Origin: CAUPWF01 sp964367905 | GTDB taxonomy: Bacteria > Bacillota > Clostridia > Lachnospirales > Lachnospiraceae | NCBI GenBank assembly: GCA_964367905.1 | Contig: CAYIZP010000015.1 | Span: forward strand, 1 to 63,588 | Direction: 5' to 3' | Length of the DNA: 63,588 nucleotides | Shown: positions 16,525 to 26,280 of the stretch, piece by piece | How positions within the stretch are numbered: position 1 is the stretch's first letter | Layout: each line of letters starts with the position of its first letter | Notes under the pieces: generated by a model | Told to the model about the DNA's origin: nothing | Seen by the model: only the letters and a program-made list of their open reading frames with translations | Database searches by the model: none | Made by a program: the position numbers and the translations under genes

Positions 16525-17380
16525 GATAGATATGCACTGTCATGTGAGTCAGGGGTCAGTGGATAGCAAGGTTTCGGTAGAAGAATATATTGAAGCATTG
16601 ATAGAAAAGGGCATAGATGGCATGGTAATAACGGATCATAATACGTACAATGGATACCGTTATTGGAAGAATAATTTAAAAGGGAAAAAATATAAAAACT
16701 TTGTTGTACTAAAAGGTGTAGAATATGATACCAGAGATGCAGGGCATTTTTTGGTTGTTATGCCGCAGGAAGTGAAGATGACTTTATTGGAGACGAGAGG
16801 GATGCCACTTGCGATTTTGATAGATTTCGTACATCGTCATGGTGGAGTGTTAGGACCTGCACATCCTTGTGGTGAGAAGTTTTTGAGTTTTACAAATACA
16901 AAGTGTTTTTATAAGAATCCAGAATTAGCGAAAAAATTTGATTTTGTAGAAGGTTTTAACGCCTGTGAATCAGAGTTGTCTAACGATGGTGCGATTAATT
17001 TGGCACGCACCCATATGAAACCTTGCGTAGGTGGAAGTGATGCACATAAATTGAATTGTGTCGGTATGGGATTTACAAAATTTGAGGAACCGATTAAGAC
17101 AGAGATAGATTTGATACATGCAATACGTAGACAAAATCATGTTTTAAGTTGTGGAGGTGAGCGCTATGTGCACACAACGAAGGACAAGTTGGGCAAGGCG
17201 AATACAATCCTTGTACATGGATTTTGGTTCTATAATGCTGGTGGTGAATTGGTGAGGCGAATTCGCCGAAAGGCGATGGAGGCAATTGAGAATCCGATGA
17301 ATCCGATTGATCCGATTGAAATTGATTTCTTGAATAAAAAGATAAAGAAAAAACTCAAAAATTTAAAAAACAAAAAGTAA
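16520..17380 (+). CDS. PHP-domain phosphoesterase-like protein
   Basis: A 286-residue protein of the polymerase and histidinol phosphatase family. The metal-binding motifs are visible: MHCHVSQGS at the start (HxH), ITDHNTY near 45, GPAHPC near 120 and GGSDAHK near 175. It is cytoplasmic, with a basic C-terminal tail ending in lysine repeats. It may hydrolyse a phosphoester; the substrate is not indicated by its neighbours. The start at 16520 gives the canonical PHP beginning (MKIDMHCH); earlier in-frame starts at 16487 and 16508 would add residues with no counterpart in the family. Confidence 0.82.
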   Translation: MKIDMHCHVSQGSVDSKVSVEEYIEALIEKGIDGMVITDHNTYNGYRYWKNNLKGKKYKNFVVLKGVEYDTRDAGHFLVVMPQEVKMTLLETRGMPLAILIDFVHRHGGVLGPAHPCGEKFLSFTNTKCFYKNPELAKKFDFVEGFNACESELSNDGAINLARTHMKPCVGGSDAHKLNCVGMGFTKFEEPIKTEIDLIHAIRRQNHVLSCGGERYVHTTKDKLGKANTILVHGFWFYNAGGELVRRIRRKAMEAIENPMNPIDPIEIDFLNKKIKKKLKNLKNKK

Positions 17381-17398
17381 ATTTGATAAATGTTCCGA

Positions 17399-17446
17399 GG
17401 GGGACAGTGGTAGGATGAAGCTCGACTTCATATCTCCGCTGTCCCC
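17399..17446 (+). terminator. Long hairpin after the PHP gene
   Basis: GGGGACAGTGG pairs with CCGCTGTCCCC and the inner GATGAAG with CTTCATATC around CTCG. It is GC-rich for this genome and followed by AAAA rather than T residues, so it is either a terminator read from either strand or a stable 3-prime structure. Confidence 0.45.
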
Positions 17447-17490
17447 AAAACATAAGAATGGTTTCTACAATGTTTTAGGTGGGCGGATAC

Positions 17491-17519
17491 TTGACGAAAG
17501 AGTATATATATACTATAGT
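17491..17519 (+). promoter_or_regulatory. Promoter of leuCD-thrC
   Basis: TTGACG (17491-17496), a 17-bp spacer and TATAGT (17514-17519). The leader before leuC is only about 30 bases, with no room for a T-box or leader peptide. Confidence 0.7.
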
Positions 17520-17555
17520 ATTGTATGAACAAAAATTAGGAGGTAAGATGAGATT

Positions 17556-18830
17556 ATGGGTATGACAATGACGCAAAAAATTCTGGCAGACCATGCAGGA
17601 TTATCACATGTGGAGGCTGGACAATTAATAGAGGCTAAGTTGGATGTGGTGATGGCAAATGACATTACAGGACCAATGGCACTACCGATTCTGAAGCAGA
17701 TGAGCGATAAGGTGTTTGATAAAGATAAGGTGATGTTTGTTCCCGACCATTTTACACCGAATAAGGATATTAAATCAGCAGAGAATTCTAAGGCGATTCG
17801 CGAGTTTGTAAAAGAGCAAGGAATTACCAATGTATTCGAACAAGGCAAGTCAGGAGTAGAGCATGCGATTTTACCAGAGTTGGGTCTTGTGGTAGCGGGA
17901 GAATGTATCATTGGTGCAGATTCGCACACTTGTACATATGGAGCCTTGGGAGCGTTTTCTACTGGTATGGGAACCACTGATGTTGCAACAGGAATGGCAA
18001 CAGGAGAAATTTGGTTCAAGGTACCAAGTGCGATTCGATTTGTATTGGTAGGAAAGATGAGTTCATATGTGAGTGGAAAAGATGTCATCTTACATATCAT
18101 TGGTAAAATCGGAGTAGACGGAGCTTTGTATAAGTCTATGGAATTTGTTGGTGAAGGAATTTCAAATTTATCAATGGATGATCGGTTTACCATGGCGAAT
18201 ATGGCGATTGAAGCAGGAGCGAAGAATGGAATTTTTGAGGTAGACGCGCAGACAGAAGCCTATATGAAAGAGCATTCTACAAAAGAATATAAAGTATATA
18301 CAGCAGATGAAGATGCAGAATATGATGAAGTGATTACCATTGATTTATCAGAGGTTCGTCCGACAGTGGCGTTTCCACATTTGCCTGAAAATGCGAAGAC
18401 AGTGGATGAAATCGAAGCGATGGAGCCAGTTATGATTGATCAAGTTGTGATTGGATCATGTACGAATGGGCGTATGGAGGATTTGAGGAAAGCGGCAGCA
18501 GTGTTAAAAGGGCAAACAGTACATCCGGATGTGCGTGTTATGGTGGTTCCAGCGACACAGAAGATATTTAAGGAATGTATGAAGGAGGGGTTAGCTGAAA
18601 TCTTCATCGATGCGGGATGCGCATTCAATACACCGAGTTGTGGGCCATGTATGGGTGGACACATGGGTGTACTAGCAGCAGGTGAAAAATGTGTTTCTAC
18701 GACGAATCGTAATTTTGTAGGACGTATGGGTCATGTGGATTCCCTAATATATTTAGCTTCTCCAGAAGTGGCAGCGGCAAGTGCAATTGCAGGATGCATT
18801 GCAAATCCTGAGAAAGTAGGTGCAAAATAA
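17556..18830 (+). CDS. leuC: 3-isopropylmalate dehydratase large subunit
   Basis: A 424-residue aconitase-family protein of the short homoaconitase/LeuC type (the proteobacterial LeuC is about 466). It isomerises 2- to 3-isopropylmalate in leucine synthesis. Ligands of the 4Fe-4S cluster are seen in VIGSCTNGR and SCGPCMGGHMG, and GADSHTCTYGALGAFSTGMG is the substrate-side motif. The adjacent small subunit starts immediately at its stop (TAATG), as expected for a two-subunit enzyme. Other leucine genes (leuA, leuB) are not in the window. Close members handle homoaconitate or citramalate-derived substrates, so the exact specificity is inferred. Confidence 0.9.
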   Translation: MGMTMTQKILADHAGLSHVEAGQLIEAKLDVVMANDITGPMALPILKQMSDKVFDKDKVMFVPDHFTPNKDIKSAENSKAIREFVKEQGITNVFEQGKSGVEHAILPELGLVVAGECIIGADSHTCTYGALGAFSTGMGTTDVATGMATGEIWFKVPSAIRFVLVGKMSSYVSGKDVILHIIGKIGVDGALYKSMEFVGEGISNLSMDDRFTMANMAIEAGAKNGIFEVDAQTEAYMKEHSTKEYKVYTADEDAEYDEVITIDLSEVRPTVAFPHLPENAKTVDEIEAMEPVMIDQVVIGSCTNGRMEDLRKAAAVLKGQTVHPDVRVMVVPATQKIFKECMKEGLAEIFIDAGCAFNTPSCGPCMGGHMGVLAAGEKCVSTTNRNFVGRMGHVDSLIYLASPEVAAASAIAGCIANPEKVGAK

Positions 18831-19318
18831 TGAAGGCTTTAGGACATGTGTTTAAATATGGTGATAATGTAGATACAGACGTAATTATACCAGCGAGATA
18901 CCTCAATTCCTTTGATGCGAAAGAATTGGCAAGTCATGCAATGGTAGATATTGACCCTGAATTTGCAGGGAAAGTTCAACAAGGTGATTTGATTGTGGCA
19001 AATAAAAACTTTGGATGTGGATCTTCGAGAGAGCATGCACCTCTTTGTTTGAAGGCGGCAGGAGTAAGTTGTGTTATTGCGGAAACATTTGCAAGGATTT
19101 TTTATCGAAATGCAATCAATATCGGTCTTCCGATTATTGAGTGTGTAGAGGCAGCTAGAGGAATTGAAGCAGGAGATGAGGTCGAAGTAGACTTCGATAG
19201 CGGAATGATTTACAACAGAACAAAGGGAACCGAGTTCAAAGGACAACCATTCCCAGAGTTTATGCAAAAAATTATTGCAGCAGAAGGTCTTGTAAACTAT
19301 ACAAATTCAAAAAAATAA
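18830..19318 (+). CDS. leuD: 3-isopropylmalate dehydratase small subunit
   Basis: A 162-residue swivelling-domain subunit with NVDTDVIIPARYLN at the N-terminus and GCGSSREHAP, the phosphate-binding loop, near residue 62. It completes the active site of LeuC, with which it is translationally coupled through a TAATG overlap. The length is that of the short bacterial/archaeal form. The threonine synthase gene follows after 14 bp. Confidence 0.92.
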   Translation: MKALGHVFKYGDNVDTDVIIPARYLNSFDAKELASHAMVDIDPEFAGKVQQGDLIVANKNFGCGSSREHAPLCLKAAGVSCVIAETFARIFYRNAINIGLPIIECVEAARGIEAGDEVEVDFDSGMIYNRTKGTEFKGQPFPEFMQKIIAAEGLVNYTNSKK

Positions 19319-19332
19319 GAAAGGGTATTAGA

Positions 19333-20823
19333 ATGGAAATATTATATAAGAGTACACGAGATGGTAAGAAGACTGTAACAGCATCAGAAGCAATTCTAAA
19401 AGGGCTGGCGGATGATGGAGGACTTTTTGTTCCTGTGGAAGTGCCAAAGCTTGATCTTAGCTTTGATCAATTGAAAGAACTTCCATATCAAGAAGTAGCA
19501 TATGCGGTAATGAAGCAGTTCTTTACCGACTTTACAGAAGAGGAATTAAAAGCGTGTATCGACAAGGCTTATGATAGCAAATTCGATACCGAAGAGATTG
19601 CGCCACTTGTGAAAGTGGATGATACGTATTATCTAGAGTTATTCCATGGAGCTACAATCGCATTTAAGGATATGGCACTTTCGATTTTGCCGCATTTATT
19701 AACCACATCAGCAAAGAAAAATGGAGTAACGAAAGAAATTGTTATCTTGGCAGCTACATCGGGAGACACTGGAAAGGCAGCTTTGGCTGGATTTGCAGAT
19801 GTAGAGGGAACAAGCATCATCGTGTTCTATCCGAAAAATGGTGTGAGCAAGGTTCAAGAGCTACAGATGGTAACACAAAAAGGAGACAACACTTGTGTGG
19901 TTGCAATTCATGGAAATTTCGATGATGCGCAAACAGGTGTGAAGAACATATTTGAAGATAAGGATTTCGCACAAGAGTTAGCTGAGGCGGGATTTCAATT
20001 TTCTTCAGCAAACTCAATCAATATCGGAAGACTTGTGCCACAAGTAGTGTATTATGTGTATTCTTATGCACAACTTTTAAAGCAAGAAGAGATTCAAGCA
20101 GGTGAAGTAATCAATGTGGTGGTACCAACAGGTAACTTTGGTAATATCCTAGCTGCATATTATGCGAAACAAATGGGAGTTCCAATCGGAAAGCTTATCT
20201 GTGCTTCTAATGAAAATAAAGTATTATTTGATTTCTTCCAAACGGGAGTATATGATAAAAATCGTGAGTTTATTTTGACTTCATCACCATCTATGGATAT
20301 TCTTATCTCAAGCAATTTGGAGAGGTTAATCTATGCTATTGCTGGAAATGATGCAGATAAAAATAATGAATTGATGCAAGCGTTAAAATCTACGGGTGTA
20401 TATGAAATTTCAGATGATATGAAGGCGAAACTTGCTGATTTTGTAGGTGGATATGCAACAGAAGAGGTTGTGGCTCAGAGAATCCACGATGTGAATGCCG
20501 GTGCAGGATATGTGATGGATACACATACAGGTGTTGCAGAAGCGGTTCGCTATGATTATGTGGAGCAAACAGGAGATGAGACAAAGGCAATTGTTGTCTC
20601 CACTGCAAGTCCTTATAAGTTTGCAGATAGTGTTATGACTGCAATCGATGACAAATACAAAGGTTGGGATGAGTTTGATTTGATAGACGAATTACACAAG
20701 GTATCTGGTGTAGAAGTTCCAAATGCGATCAATGAAATCCGCGATGCCAATATCTTACACACAAAAGAATGTGCATCAGCGAATATGAAGCAATCAGTAA
20801 AAGAGATTCTTAAAATACAATAG
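19333..20823 (+). CDS. thrC: Threonine synthase
   Basis: A 496-residue PLP enzyme of the long bacterial ThrC class, which turns O-phosphohomoserine into threonine. The start carries LYKSTRDGKKTVTASEAILK. The PLP lysine is in HGATIAFKDMALSILP near residue 110, and AATSGDTGKAALAGF and NFGNILAAYYAKQMG are the cofactor phosphate and substrate loops. It is co-directional with leuCD with a 14-bp gap, so the three probably form one branched-chain/aspartate-family amino acid operon. Confidence 0.94.
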   Translation: MEILYKSTRDGKKTVTASEAILKGLADDGGLFVPVEVPKLDLSFDQLKELPYQEVAYAVMKQFFTDFTEEELKACIDKAYDSKFDTEEIAPLVKVDDTYYLELFHGATIAFKDMALSILPHLLTTSAKKNGVTKEIVILAATSGDTGKAALAGFADVEGTSIIVFYPKNGVSKVQELQMVTQKGDNTCVVAIHGNFDDAQTGVKNIFEDKDFAQELAEAGFQFSSANSINIGRLVPQVVYYVYSYAQLLKQEEIQAGEVINVVVPTGNFGNILAAYYAKQMGVPIGKLICASNENKVLFDFFQTGVYDKNREFILTSSPSMDILISSNLERLIYAIAGNDADKNNELMQALKSTGVYEISDDMKAKLADFVGGYATEEVVAQRIHDVNAGAGYVMDTHTGVAEAVRYDYVEQTGDETKAIVVSTASPYKFADSVMTAIDDKYKGWDEFDLIDELHKVSGVEVPNAINEIRDANILHTKECASANMKQSVKEILKIQ

Positions 20824-20838
20824 GAATAGGTGAAATAC

Positions 20839-21186
20839 ATGATGGAAGGTTTGGATCTACTCTTCGGACTGTTTGGACTAGGGTGCGGATTATATTGCAT
20901 GTATTCCGCATACATGATGAAGAAGACGGGTATTATCAATGAAACACTCTTGGTTGACCAAGTAACGCGAACGAAAAAATGCAAGGATAAGACCGCGTTT
21001 ATCCAAGAGACAAATGGGCAAGTGTGGTTGCTCGGTATTGCTGCAACACTCTATGGGGCTGTGTGTCTACTACATGCTTATGTGATAAAATTGGATATAG
21101 TGCTCTGGGTGATTATGGCACTTTTCTTTGCAGAGTTAGTAATGTTTAGTATTAAGGTGAATAAAGCGAAAAAGAAATACTATTAG
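20839..21186 (+). CDS. Small membrane protein, 115 aa
   Basis: No family is recognised. It has an N-terminal hydrophobic helix (about 5-24, rich in Gly and Cys), a short polar loop, and two further helices (about 55-80 and 85-105), ending in a Lys-rich tail. The ATG at 20839 is preferred over a GTG at 20830 because AGGTG lies 7 bases before it. It follows thrC by 15 bp and may share that transcript; no functional link to amino acid synthesis can be seen. Confidence 0.6.
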   Translation: MMEGLDLLFGLFGLGCGLYCMYSAYMMKKTGIINETLLVDQVTRTKKCKDKTAFIQETNGQVWLLGIAATLYGAVCLLHAYVIKLDIVLWVIMALFFAELVMFSIKVNKAKKKYY

Positions 21187-21189
21187 GCA

Positions 21190-21218
21190 TTGACTTATTT
21201 TGCGAAAAATGAGATAAT
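21190..21218 (+). promoter_or_regulatory. Promoter of pckA
   Basis: TTGACT (21190-21195), a 17-bp spacer and GATAAT (21213-21218), 37 bp before the start codon, with AAAGGAGG as ribosome site. Confidence 0.65.
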
Positions 21219-21255
21219 TGTTTCAAATTCGGAATTTAAAGGAGGAATTAATTAA

Positions 21256-22947
21256 ATGTCAACAAAAGCAAATTACAAATTAAGTGAAATTGGTGCAGGA
21301 AAACCTGGTTTTGCCAAAACAAGATCAATCATCGAAGCTGCATTCTATGGAAACAATGTAATGAAAGTTAATACACTTAGAGAAGCGTATGACTTAGCGA
21401 AAAACTCTTCGGGTACAGTGGTAACAGATATGCCTGTATATAGAGGAGAAGAATTTGGTTTAGAGCCAGATGCAAAGGTATTGTTGTTCAATGATGGAGC
21501 GATTACAGGTCGTTATGCACCAGCGAGAAGAATTGCTGGAGAACCAGGTGTAAACTGTGCTGAATTAGATAAAGTAGCAATGGATGCAATCTATGAAACA
21601 CGTTATAAGACAATGTACCATGCAGAAGTTTATGTAGGTCTTGACCCAGACTTTATGGTAAAAGCGCACCTATTAATTCCAGAAGGTGAAGAAAACGTAT
21701 TATATTCTTGGATGTTGAACTTCCAATATCTATCAGATGAGTATACAAGAATGTACAAGCAATCTCTTCCACTTGGAAATGGAACAGAGCCAGATATCTA
21801 TATCTTCTCTGACCCACAATGGAATGGATCTGATCGTCCAGGAGTTGACTTAAGTTGCTTAAGCGATCCTAAGACATTGTGCTATTTCAACACAGATACA
21901 AACTGTGCTTGTATCCTTGGTATGAGATACTTCGGAGAGCACAAAAAAGGAACATTGACAATGGCTTGGGCTATTGCAAACCGTAATGGATATGCTTCAT
22001 GCCACGGTGGACAAAAAGAATACACATTAGCAGATGGAAGCAAGTATGTTGCATCTGTATTCGGATTATCTGGATCAGGAAAGTCTACAATCACACATGC
22101 TCAACATGGTGGAAAATATGGAATCACAGTTCTTCATGACGATGCTTTCATCATCAATGCAGACACATGTGCATCTGTAGCGTTAGAGCCTTCTTATTTC
22201 GATAAGACACAAGATTATCCAGCAGGATGTGAAGATAACAAATACCTTGTAACAGCTCAAAACTGTTCGGCAACAATTGACGAAGAAGGAAAAGTTCAAT
22301 TAGTGACAGAAGATATCAGAAATGGTAACGGACGTGCGATCAAATCGAAATTATGGTCACCAAACCGTGTGGACAAGGTTGATTCTCCTTGTAATTCAAT
22401 CTTCTGGATTATGAAAGACCCAACAATTCCACCAGTAATCAAATTAAAAGGTTCAGCTCTAGCTTCTGTAATGGGTGCTACACTTGCTACAAAGACATCT
22501 ACAGCAGAGCGTGTTGCTGCAGGAACTGACTTAAATGCAATTCGTATCGTACCATATGCAAATCCATTTAGAACATATCCACTAGTAAACGACTATGAGA
22601 AATTCAAGAAATTAGTGGAAGAGAAGAACGTAGATTGCTATATCATCAACACTGGTGATTTCATGGGCAAGAAGGTTCAACCAAAAGATACTTTGGGAAT
22701 TCTTGAAACAATTGTTGAAGGAAAAGAAAACTTCAAGCAATGGGGCCCATTCTCAGACATCGAAATCATGGAGTGGGAAGGATTTGTTCCTGACCTAAGT
22801 GATGCAGATTATAAAGCTCAACTAGTATCTAGTATGCAAACACGTGTAGAGGCTGTCGAGAAATTCGAAACTGCAAAAGAAGGATATGACAAACTTCCAG
22901 AAGAAGCATTAGCAGCTTTGAAGAAGATCGTATCAGAATTAGCATAA
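21256..22947 (+). CDS. pckA: Phosphoenolpyruvate carboxykinase (ATP)
   Basis: A 563-residue enzyme interconverting oxaloacetate and PEP with ATP/ADP. The kinase loop FGLSGSGKST is near residues 268-277 and is followed by LHDDAF, the metal-binding motif. The N-terminal part carries MYHAEVYVGLDPDFMVKAHL and the C-terminal part IRIVPYANPFRTYPL. It is slightly longer than the E. coli enzyme (540). In fermentative anaerobes this enzyme often runs toward oxaloacetate and makes ATP; that direction is an inference. Codon use is strongly biased toward A-ending codons, consistent with high expression. Single-gene transcription unit. Confidence 0.92.
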   Translation: MSTKANYKLSEIGAGKPGFAKTRSIIEAAFYGNNVMKVNTLREAYDLAKNSSGTVVTDMPVYRGEEFGLEPDAKVLLFNDGAITGRYAPARRIAGEPGVNCAELDKVAMDAIYETRYKTMYHAEVYVGLDPDFMVKAHLLIPEGEENVLYSWMLNFQYLSDEYTRMYKQSLPLGNGTEPDIYIFSDPQWNGSDRPGVDLSCLSDPKTLCYFNTDTNCACILGMRYFGEHKKGTLTMAWAIANRNGYASCHGGQKEYTLADGSKYVASVFGLSGSGKSTITHAQHGGKYGITVLHDDAFIINADTCASVALEPSYFDKTQDYPAGCEDNKYLVTAQNCSATIDEEGKVQLVTEDIRNGNGRAIKSKLWSPNRVDKVDSPCNSIFWIMKDPTIPPVIKLKGSALASVMGATLATKTSTAERVAAGTDLNAIRIVPYANPFRTYPLVNDYEKFKKLVEEKNVDCYIINTGDFMGKKVQPKDTLGILETIVEGKENFKQWGPFSDIEIMEWEGFVPDLSDADYKAQLVSSMQTRVEAVEKFETAKEGYDKLPEEALAALKKIVSELA

Positions 22948-23456
22948 TTCAAACAAAATAATATTGGATAAGGGGCTGTCCTGTCGGGAAATAGTGAATT
23001 TCAACTAAATTAAGCCTCGATCTTTAAAAACCTCAGTATCAATCGGATTTCCTATCGGAAGAGATTGACACTGAGGTTCTATTTTCCCCTCTACTTTTAT
23101 TCTTATGCAACTCCTCTTGGTTTCGATATAAGCACTTTGCTTTCTGTTCACTCCCATCACAACTTTTAGTCAATTATTTAACAGAAAACCCATCTGAATT
23201 ATTTTATAAAAATTGTACATGGCAGTTTGCGTTGTCACGTGATGAATTTTCTTTTACATAATATGAAATCAGAAAACCAATTATACATACAGTATCACAT
23301 AATTGGTAAAATAAACTATATTTTATGCATGCATATCACTTATTTATGTTTAAAGTTACCAAAAATACAAGCGCCAAATTTGACAGATAGTGAACATTGT
23401 GGTAAATATGTATAAACTATAACAGTAAAATTCACACGAAAGGATGTGGTTTGTTT
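22948..23456. other. Gene-free 0.5-kb stretch with a long imperfect hairpin
   Basis: No convincing gene. The main feature is an inverted repeat, 23029-23044 with 23063-23078 (AACCTCAGTATCAATC against GATTGACACTGAGGTT, one G-T pair), with a smaller TCC/GGA stem inside the loop. There is no T tract directly after it, but T-rich sequence follows. The segment beginning GGGGCTGTCC near 22973 resembles the outer end of some insertion sequences, but no transposase or matching far end is visible. Confidence 0.4.
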
Positions 23457-25062
23457 ATGGCTAGTGCATATCATTACAAATTAGCGAGAGTAAATCTCAC
23501 AACAAGAAAGATTAGAATAGAGCCATTGAATATAGAATTAGCAGAAAAATTCATTGGCGGAAGAGGGTTGGGAACAAAAATTCTCTACGACGAGGGAATT
23601 GCAAAAGTTGAACCACTATCACCTGAAAATAAATTGCTTTACCTCTCAGGCCCTCTAACAGGAACTGCCACACCAACGGGTACACGTTTCATGGTGTTGA
23701 CTAAATCTCCACTAACAGGTATGATTGCATCATCGAATTCAGGCGGAACATGGGGAGCAAAGTTAAAATATGCAGGTTTTGACGGCATCATAATTGAAGG
23801 AAAGGCTGATGAGACAACATTTATCCATATAAATGACGGAGAGATTACTCTTTACAATGCCGATGAATATATTGGTATGTCTTCTGGAGAAATTGACGAA
23901 AGATTGAAAGAGCGATTTCCGAAAAGTTCAGTCTTAAATATTGGTTTGGCCGGTGAAAAACTATCACTTGTTTCCTGTATAATGAATGATAAAGACAGGG
24001 CGTAGTGGTGTTGGCGCTGTTATGGGGAGCAAGAACTTAAAAGCTATCGTGATAAATGCGAGTAAAACGTCTGTTCAAGTTCACGATCCAGATTCGCTGA
24101 AAAAGATAAACTCTGAGTGTATCAAAAAGCTCAGAGAACACCCACATACAGGAAAAAATCTAAAACTTTACGGAACCCCTGTTCTTGTTCATAACCTAAA
24201 CAATGCTGGTTCTTTCCCCGTTAAAAACTTCCAAGGTAATTACTACGACAAAGCTGAGGAAATTTGCAGAGCAAATCACATGTGCAACGAGTATGGAGTT
24301 GATTCTATTTCTGCACCTGCGACTATTGCCTCTGCGATGGAGCTTTACCAACGAGGATATATCACAGACGAAGATTGCGATGGTGTTCCTTTAAAATGGG
24401 GAAATGCTGAAGCTATAACCGTTTGGACAAAACGTATGTGCCTAGCCGAGACTCCGCTGGGAGCACTTATGGCTCAGGGGAGCTATAGATTATGTGAGCA
24501 CTATGGTAGACCCGACCTTTCTATGAGTGTTAAAAAGCAAGAAATGGCCGCATACGACCCTAGGGGATTCCAAGGAATGGGACTTAACTACGCAACTTCA
24601 AACCGGGGTGCATGTCATGTACGCGGAAATACCTTTAGCACTGAAATCTTAGGAGACAGAACAGCAACCGAGGGTAAAGCTACACTTGTAAAAGTCGCTC
24701 AGGATAACTCTGCTTTGTTTGATAGCATTGGACTTTGTCTTTTTACAGCGAAAGCAATCTCACCCGATGATTTAGCGCAAATGCTAAATAGCGCAACAGG
24801 CTCTAATCATACCGGAGAAAGCTTATTGGAGATTGCAGAGCGTATATATAACCTTGAACGCATGTTTAACAAAGAAGCTGGAATGAAATCCGAGGATGAT
24901 ACACTTCCAAAACGAATCACACATGAAACAACTGATTATGGTCCATCAAAAGGCTTGGTAAATAAGCTTGATGTTATGTTACCAGAATACTATGAGCTTC
25001 GTGGGTGGAAAGATGGATTTCCGACAGAAGAAACGATTAAACACTACAAATTAGACGAATAG
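23457..25062 (+). pseudogene. Aldehyde:ferredoxin oxidoreductase, broken
   Basis: Two frames together make one tungsten/molybdopterin AOR-family protein. The first (to 24005) encodes the N-terminal domain with GGRGLGTKILYDE and a TKSPLTG/SNSGGTWGAKL region, ending NDKDRA then stop. The second frame resumes at about 24000 with GRSGVGAVMGSKNLKAIV. A second lesion follows: after NFQGNYYDKAEEI the sequence jumps to ANHMCNEYGVDSIS, missing about 60 residues that in family members hold the CxxCxxxC ligands of the 4Fe-4S cluster and the EYET region. The remaining total is about 540 residues against the usual 600 or so. An 8-bp deletion between AGGGC repeats would explain the frameshift (inference). 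The gene cannot encode a normal enzyme. Confidence 0.85.
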
Positions 25063-25191
25063 TTATTAATCCAAACATTAGACAACTTGGATTATGCTTA
25101 TGAAAATTCATTATTGGTCTTCAAATCGTGGTTCTAGTTTTCATGCGATTATCGAGTCTTATGAGTATTGAAATTACTTGTGCGCTTCTAG

Positions 25192-25230
25192 TTGACAAGA
25201 TGACTTCAGAATGATATCATATTGATATCA
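25192..25230 (+). promoter_or_regulatory. Promoter with overlapping palindromic operator
   Basis: TTGACA (25192-25197), a 17-bp spacer and TATCAT (25215-25220). The -10 lies inside two TGATATCA copies (around 25213-25230), each itself palindromic. Tandem short palindromes over a -10 are typical of ribbon-helix-helix repressors, and one is encoded at the end of this operon. Confidence 0.5.
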
Positions 25231-25254
25231 AATGAAATCGAAAGGAGACTAGAT

Positions 25255-26280
25255 ATGAAGGAAATTATTTTAAACCCCAAAAAAGGAATGCCGATACTAC
25301 TTGGAGGATTAGTGTCTTATGTGATATCTATTGCTATGATTGTTTTTTCAGCGATTAGCATCAATGGAGGTGCAAATCCAATTAATATTATGTTCTTAGT
25401 GATAGGAATTGCATATACAGCATTAGGGTGGATAAATTTTATTGGACTTAAGGTAGTAAAGCCACAAGAAGCTTTGGTGCTAACTCTCTTTGGCAAATAT
25501 ACAGGGACAATCAAGGAAGAAGGATTCTACTACGTAAATCCATTTAGTGTGGCATTTAATCCTGCAGCATCCACTTCTCTTCGACAAAGTGGAGATGTAA
25601 GTCCGAAACAGTCGGGATTAAAGACGGTTGTGACAGGCGGGACAGAGGTTGCGATTCATGTAGATAGTAAAATCATTCCATTAAAGGCGATGACACTAAG
25701 TAATAACAAGCAGAAGATAAATGATTGTCTTGGAAACCCAATTGAAATTAGTATTGCTGTAATTTGGAGGGTTGAAGACACTGCAAAGGCAGTATTTACG
25801 GTGGATAATTATAAAGAGTTTTTATCTCTGCAGTGCGATGCGGCATTAAGGAATATCGTGCGACTTTATCCATATGATGTAGCAGAAAATATTGATACAA
25901 CTGGTGATGGGTTACCAGATGAAGGATCTCTAAGAGGGTCTAGTGAAATTGTGGCAAGGCGCATTAAAGAAGAGATTCAAGGTAAGGTAAGTGAGGCAGG
26001 ATTGGTGATACAAGAGGCGCGCATCACATACCTTGCATATGCGCCAGAAATCGCAGCGGTAATGTTACAGAGACAACAGGCTACGGCAGTGGTTGACGCA
26101 CGGAAACTTATTGTGGATGGTGCAGTTAGTATTGTGGAGATGGCATTGGATAAATTAAACGAGAATAAGACTGTAGAACTAGATGAAGAGCGTAAGGCTG
26201 CTATGGTATCGAATTTATTAGTAGTATTATGCGGTAATAAGGATGCCCAACCAATCGTAAATTCGGGCTCTCTATACTAG
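25255..26280 (+). CDS. SPFH/Band-7 domain membrane protein
   Basis: A 341-residue protein with two membrane helices (about 12-34 and 42-62) followed by an SPFH (stomatin/prohibitin/flotillin) domain from about residue 65, starting VVKPQEALVLTLFGKYTGT and including EGFYYVNPF. The C-terminal part (to 341) is helical, with QRQQATAVVDARKLIVDGAV, the usual oligomerisation region. Such proteins form membrane microdomain scaffolds. The start at 25255 follows GAAAGGAG; an ATG at 25222 would lie too close to the promoter. It abuts the RHH gene with no gap (TAG then ATG), so the two are one unit. Confidence 0.88.
   Translation: MKEIILNPKKGMPILLGGLVSYVISIAMIVFSAISINGGANPINIMFLVIGIAYTALGWINFIGLKVVKPQEALVLTLFGKYTGTIKEEGFYYVNPFSVAFNPAASTSLRQSGDVSPKQSGLKTVVTGGTEVAIHVDSKIIPLKAMTLSNNKQKINDCLGNPIEISIAVIWRVEDTAKAVFTVDNYKEFLSLQCDAALRNIVRLYPYDVAENIDTTGDGLPDEGSLRGSSEIVARRIKEEIQGKVSEAGLVIQEARITYLAYAPEIAAVMLQRQQATAVVDARKLIVDGAVSIVEMALDKLNENKTVELDEERKAAMVSNLLVVLCGNKDAQPIVNSGSLY

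Noticed and set aside
17447..17555. T-box or leucine attenuator before leuC
   Set aside because: The promoter at 17491 leaves only about 30 bases of leader, with no leader peptide or T-box motif.
23227..23415. Short frame in the gap before the AOR relic
   Set aside because: No family, no ribosome site, AT-rich random composition.
22948..23456. Insertion sequence
   Set aside because: No transposase, no paired terminal repeats and no target duplication could be found; only one IS-like end is suggested.
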